DNA from: Pseudomonadota bacterium
GTDB taxonomy: Bacteria > Myxococcota > Polyangia > GCA-2747355 > JACKDQ01
DNA: 6,658 nt
NCBI GenBank assembly: GCA_030591195.1
Contig: JAUVBO010000154.1
Coordinates: 1-6,658 of the forward strand
Reading direction: 5' to 3'
Positions 5,007 through 6,658 of this stretch are shown here, one piece after another. Below the pieces are notes generated by a model. That model worked only from the letters and a program-made list of their open reading frames with translations. It made no database searches and was not told the DNA's origin. Within the stretch, counting starts at the first letter, position 1, and the number at the start of each line of letters is the position of its first letter. Position numbers and translations under genes: made by a program.

Positions 5007-5963
5007 ATGGAATACGTTGACTACTACAAGCTTCTCGGGGTCGAGCGCGGCGCGAGCCAGGACGAGGTCGCCAAGGCCTATAAGGGGCTGGCGCGCAAGT
5101 ACCACCCGGACCTGAACCAGGCGAAGGGCGCCGAGGACAAGTTTAAGCAGGTCAATGAGGCCTACGAGGTGCTGAAGGACCCCGAGACGCGCAAGCGATA
5201 TGATGCCTTCGGCTCCAACTGGAAGCACGGCGCGCACTTCGAGCCCCCGTCCGGCTTTGGCGGCGGTCGGGTCCACGTCAATGATCTGGGCGACCTTGGG
5301 GGCTTCTCCGATTTCTTCGCGACCTTCTTTGGCGGTGGCGGTGGCCGTGGCCCCCGGGGCGGACCCCGCGGCGGTGGCGGTCCGGTGGGCGTCGAGGATC
5401 TGTTCGGCGGCTTTGGCGGCGGGGCCCAGCCCGGCGGGCGTCCGGCGCGAGGCTCGGACGTGGAGAGCGAGATCACCGTGCAGCTCGAGGACATCTACCA
5501 CGCGCGCAAGCTGTCGGTGCAGCTGAGCGGGCAGATGGGTCGCAAGCGCTACGCGGTCAAGATTCCCCCGGGGACTCGCGGCGGCGAGAAGATCCGGCTT
5601 TCACGCCAGGGCATGCCCGGGCGTGGCGGCGTGCCGGGGGACCTCTACCTCAAGGTCAAGGTTGCGCCTCACGACACCTTCACCATCGAGGGGGACGACT
5701 TGGTGGTGGACGTTCCGGTCAACGCCTGGGACGCGGCGCTCGGCACCCGGCTGCCCGTGCCGGCGCTGGACGGCGAGGTCCAGATGACCCTGCCTGCCGG
5801 GCTGGCCTCGGGGCAGCGGCTGCGACTGCGGGGCAAGGGCCTGCCGATCCGCGGTGGCGGCCAGGGCGACCTGTATGCCGAGCTGAGGATCGTCGTGCCG
5901 ACGGAGCTCAGCGCCGAGCAGCGACAGCTCTTCCTCCAGCTGCGCGCGGCGAGCCCGGACTAG
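5007..5963 (+). CDS. CbpA-type J-domain co-chaperone (DnaJ family, no zinc finger)
   Basis: The product is 318 residues from ATG 5007 ([12 protein letters not shown]), with GGAGGA 12 nt upstream. An upstream in-frame GTG at 4956 would add a non-family Arg/Gly leader. The J domain spans residues 3-68: [24 protein letters not shown], the intact HPD at 33-35, and TRKRYDAFG. Residues 80-148 are a Gly/Phe/Arg-rich linker with [13 protein letters not shown] and DLFGGFGGG. Residues 150-315 are the two beta-barrel client-binding domains: [17 protein letters not shown], then [37 protein letters not shown], and LRLRGKGLP. The CxxCxGxG zinc repeats of true DnaJ are absent, so this is a type II protein like CbpA (about 306 residues in E. 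coli). Known members deliver unfolded clients to DnaK and stimulate its ATPase. It acts in the cytoplasm. No heat-shock promoter or CIRCE element is visible. The preceding gene carries an HPD-less J-like domain. Confidence 0.92.
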   Translation: MEYVDYYKLLGVERGASQDEVAKAYKGLARKYHPDLNQAKGAEDKFKQVNEAYEVLKDPETRKRYDAFGSNWKHGAHFEPPSGFGGGRVHVNDLGDLGGFSDFFATFFGGGGGRGPRGGPRGGGGPVGVEDLFGGFGGGAQPGGRPARGSDVESEITVQLEDIYHARKLSVQLSGQMGRKRYAVKIPPGTRGGEKIRLSRQGMPGRGGVPGDLYLKVKVAPHDTFTIEGDDLVVDVPVNAWDAALGTRLPVPALDGEVQMTLPAGLASGQRLRLRGKGLPIRGGGQGDLYAELRIVVPTELSAEQRQLFLQLRAASPD

Positions 5964-5977
5964 GTCCCCCCCGCGAT

Positions 5978-6033
5978 GCTCTGTCGATTCAGGGCAGAGC
6001 CCCGGCGCCGTTTCTACGGCTGGCGGGCTCTGC
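5978..6033 (+). promoter_or_regulatory. Three-segment RNA switch or terminator candidate after the CbpA-type gene
   Basis: Segment A (GCTCTGTC, 5978-5985) pairs with segment B (GGCAGAGC, 5993-6000), 8 bp including one G-U, loop 7 nt. Segment B as GCAGAGCCC (5994-6002) also pairs perfectly with segment C (GGGCTCTGC, 6025-6033), 9 bp, enclosing a small GCCG/CGGC hairpin at 6007-6020. The two folds exclude each other, as in attenuators. No U tract follows either, so the role is uncertain; it may be a 3'-end stabiliser or imperfect terminator. Confidence 0.4.
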
Positions 6034-6039
6034 TATGCT
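6011..6039 (+). promoter_or_regulatory. Extended -10 promoter candidate for the last gene
   Basis: TATGCT at 6034-6039 is directly preceded by TGC, an extended -10, and lies 17 bp after a poor -35, TTTCTA (6011-6016). The predicted start is near 6046, about 19 nt before the ATG at 6065, with GGAG at 6050-6053. The element overlaps segment C of the upstream hairpin. Confidence 0.35.
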
Positions 6040-6064
6040 GCGCCTGACCGGAGCGACGGGCCTG

Positions 6065-6658
6065 ATGAGCGATGAATCTGAAGCGAGACTACGCAAGCTG
6101 AGAAGCCAGGTCGGCGTGAGCAGCAACGACGATTCGGGCAGCGCCGATGTGCCGAGCAAGGGGCCGCCCACCAGGCCCGGCCGGCCGGCGACGATGCCGT
6201 CGCTGCCCAGGCCCGCTCGTGCCCGCCGGGACACCGGCGCAGCGGCCGCCGAAGAGTCCGGTACCAGATCCGCGGGGGACGCGGATCTGGTGGCGAACCC
6301 GGAGGAGGACACCCAGGAGCTGTCGGCCTCGGGGCTGATCGAGATCCAGACCACGCCTCCTCCTCCTCCGTCGCCAGCGACCGGCCCCCAGCCCGCGCCC
6401 CCGCCGGCCAGCCGGGCGTTGCCGGGCCCCCAGCCCGTGCCGCCCCCCGAGAGAACGGTCCAGTCACCGCCGCCGGACTTCGAGGAAGATGAGCCCTCCG
6501 GCGTCTTTCTCGACGACGAGGACTTCCTCGAGGTCAACACCGCGCCCGGCACGGTGCCCTCGGTGCTGTCGGGCGAGACCGGCGCTGTGTTCGACAGCGC
6601 GGCCGCCGGGCTGTCGGTGCCGACGGACGAGGAGACGCGGGAGGCCGGCCGGCGCTTC
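6065..6658 (+). CDS. Disordered Pro/Ala/acidic-rich protein, 3' end cut by window edge
   Basis: One frame is open for 198 codons from ATG 6065 to the last base. GGAG ends 11 nt upstream; an in-frame ATG at 6035 is less likely because it overlaps the -10 candidate. I do not recognise a family. A short charged N-terminal helix (MSDESEARLRKLRSQ) is followed by low complexity. PTRPGRPA at 35-42 is AT-hook-like. Residues 98-138 are proline-rich with GPQPAPPP and GPQPVPPP repeated. An acidic/aromatic block DFEEDEPSGVFLDDEDFLEV lies at 138-157, and Ser/Thr/Ala-rich sequence follows. There is no signal peptide. The acidic block might be a short binding motif for a partner, and a folded domain probably lies beyond the edge. 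Codon bias towards G/C at the third position agrees with a true gene. It follows the CbpA-type gene by 101 bp. Confidence 0.72.
   Translation, partial: MSDESEARLRKLRSQVGVSSNDDSGSADVPSKGPPTRPGRPATMPSLPRPARARRDTGAAAAEESGTRSAGDADLVANPEEDTQELSASGLIEIQTTPPPPPSPATGPQPAPPPASRALPGPQPVPPPERTVQSPPPDFEEDEPSGVFLDDEDFLEVNTAPGTVPSVLSGETGAVFDSAAAGLSVPTDEETREAGRRF
6263..6291 (+). repeat. 12-bp perfect inverted repeat inside the last gene
   Basis: ACCAGATCCGCG at 6263-6274 is the exact reverse complement of 6280-6291, with a 5-nt GGGGA loop. It is the longest perfect short-loop hairpin I found in the window and encodes TRSAGDADLV. It may affect translation or mRNA decay, or be a protein-binding dyad. Confidence 0.6.

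Noticed and set aside
4807..5007. 66-codon frame bridging the DUF4388 and CbpA-type genes, with its TGA overlapping the ATG
   Set aside because: The TGATG overlap hints at translational coupling, but the frame begins inside the previous gene without a good ribosome-binding site and the Ser/Arg-rich product looks like a shadow.
3633..5501. A 622-codon open frame on the minus strand
   Set aside because: It lies antisense to the DUF4388 and CbpA-type genes, both with clear family motifs. Its translation has no recognisable domain, and long antisense frames are common in high-GC DNA.

Overview
This 6.66-kb high-GC window looks chromosomal and bacterial. The mix of a DUF4388 (PatA-type) protein, a histone-H1-like Lys/Ala-rich DNA-binding protein, a zinc-finger-less J-domain chaperone and long Pro/Ala/acidic disordered proteins suggests Myxococcota or a related deltaproteobacterial lineage. 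That placement is inferred from gene content and base composition; no marker gene is present. There is no IS, CRISPR, tRNA or rRNA in the window.

Left half, minus strand (reading right to left): an N-formylglutamate amidohydrolase-family enzyme (3146-2373, apparently TTG start); a 161-bp spacer rich in small repeats; a winged-helix protein with a lysine-rich tail (2211-1552); a DUF362 protein (1472-201); and, cut by the left edge, the first 36 codons of a lipoprotein (110-1) with a strong Shine-Dalgarno and a clear lipobox.

Right half, plus strand: a divergent 120-bp promoter region (3147-3266); a 524-residue protein with a DUF4388 domain and a degenerate J-like domain lacking HPD (3267-4841); a canonical CbpA-type DnaJ co-chaperone (5007-5963); and the start of a disordered Pro/acidic protein that runs off the right edge (6065-6658). 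The DUF4388/J-like gene and the CbpA-type gene form a same-strand pair and may act on the same Hsp70 system.

Two themes run through the non-coding and 5'-coding DNA. Three of the start regions carry an extended -10 element (TGnTAnnnT-like) with a weak or absent -35. Several strong, sometimes mutually exclusive inverted repeats lie in gaps or early in genes. The most notable points are the H1-like architecture, the HPD-less J-like domain beside a true J protein, the paired 14-bp repeats upstream of the H1-like gene, and the three-segment hairpin switch between the CbpA-type gene and the last gene.
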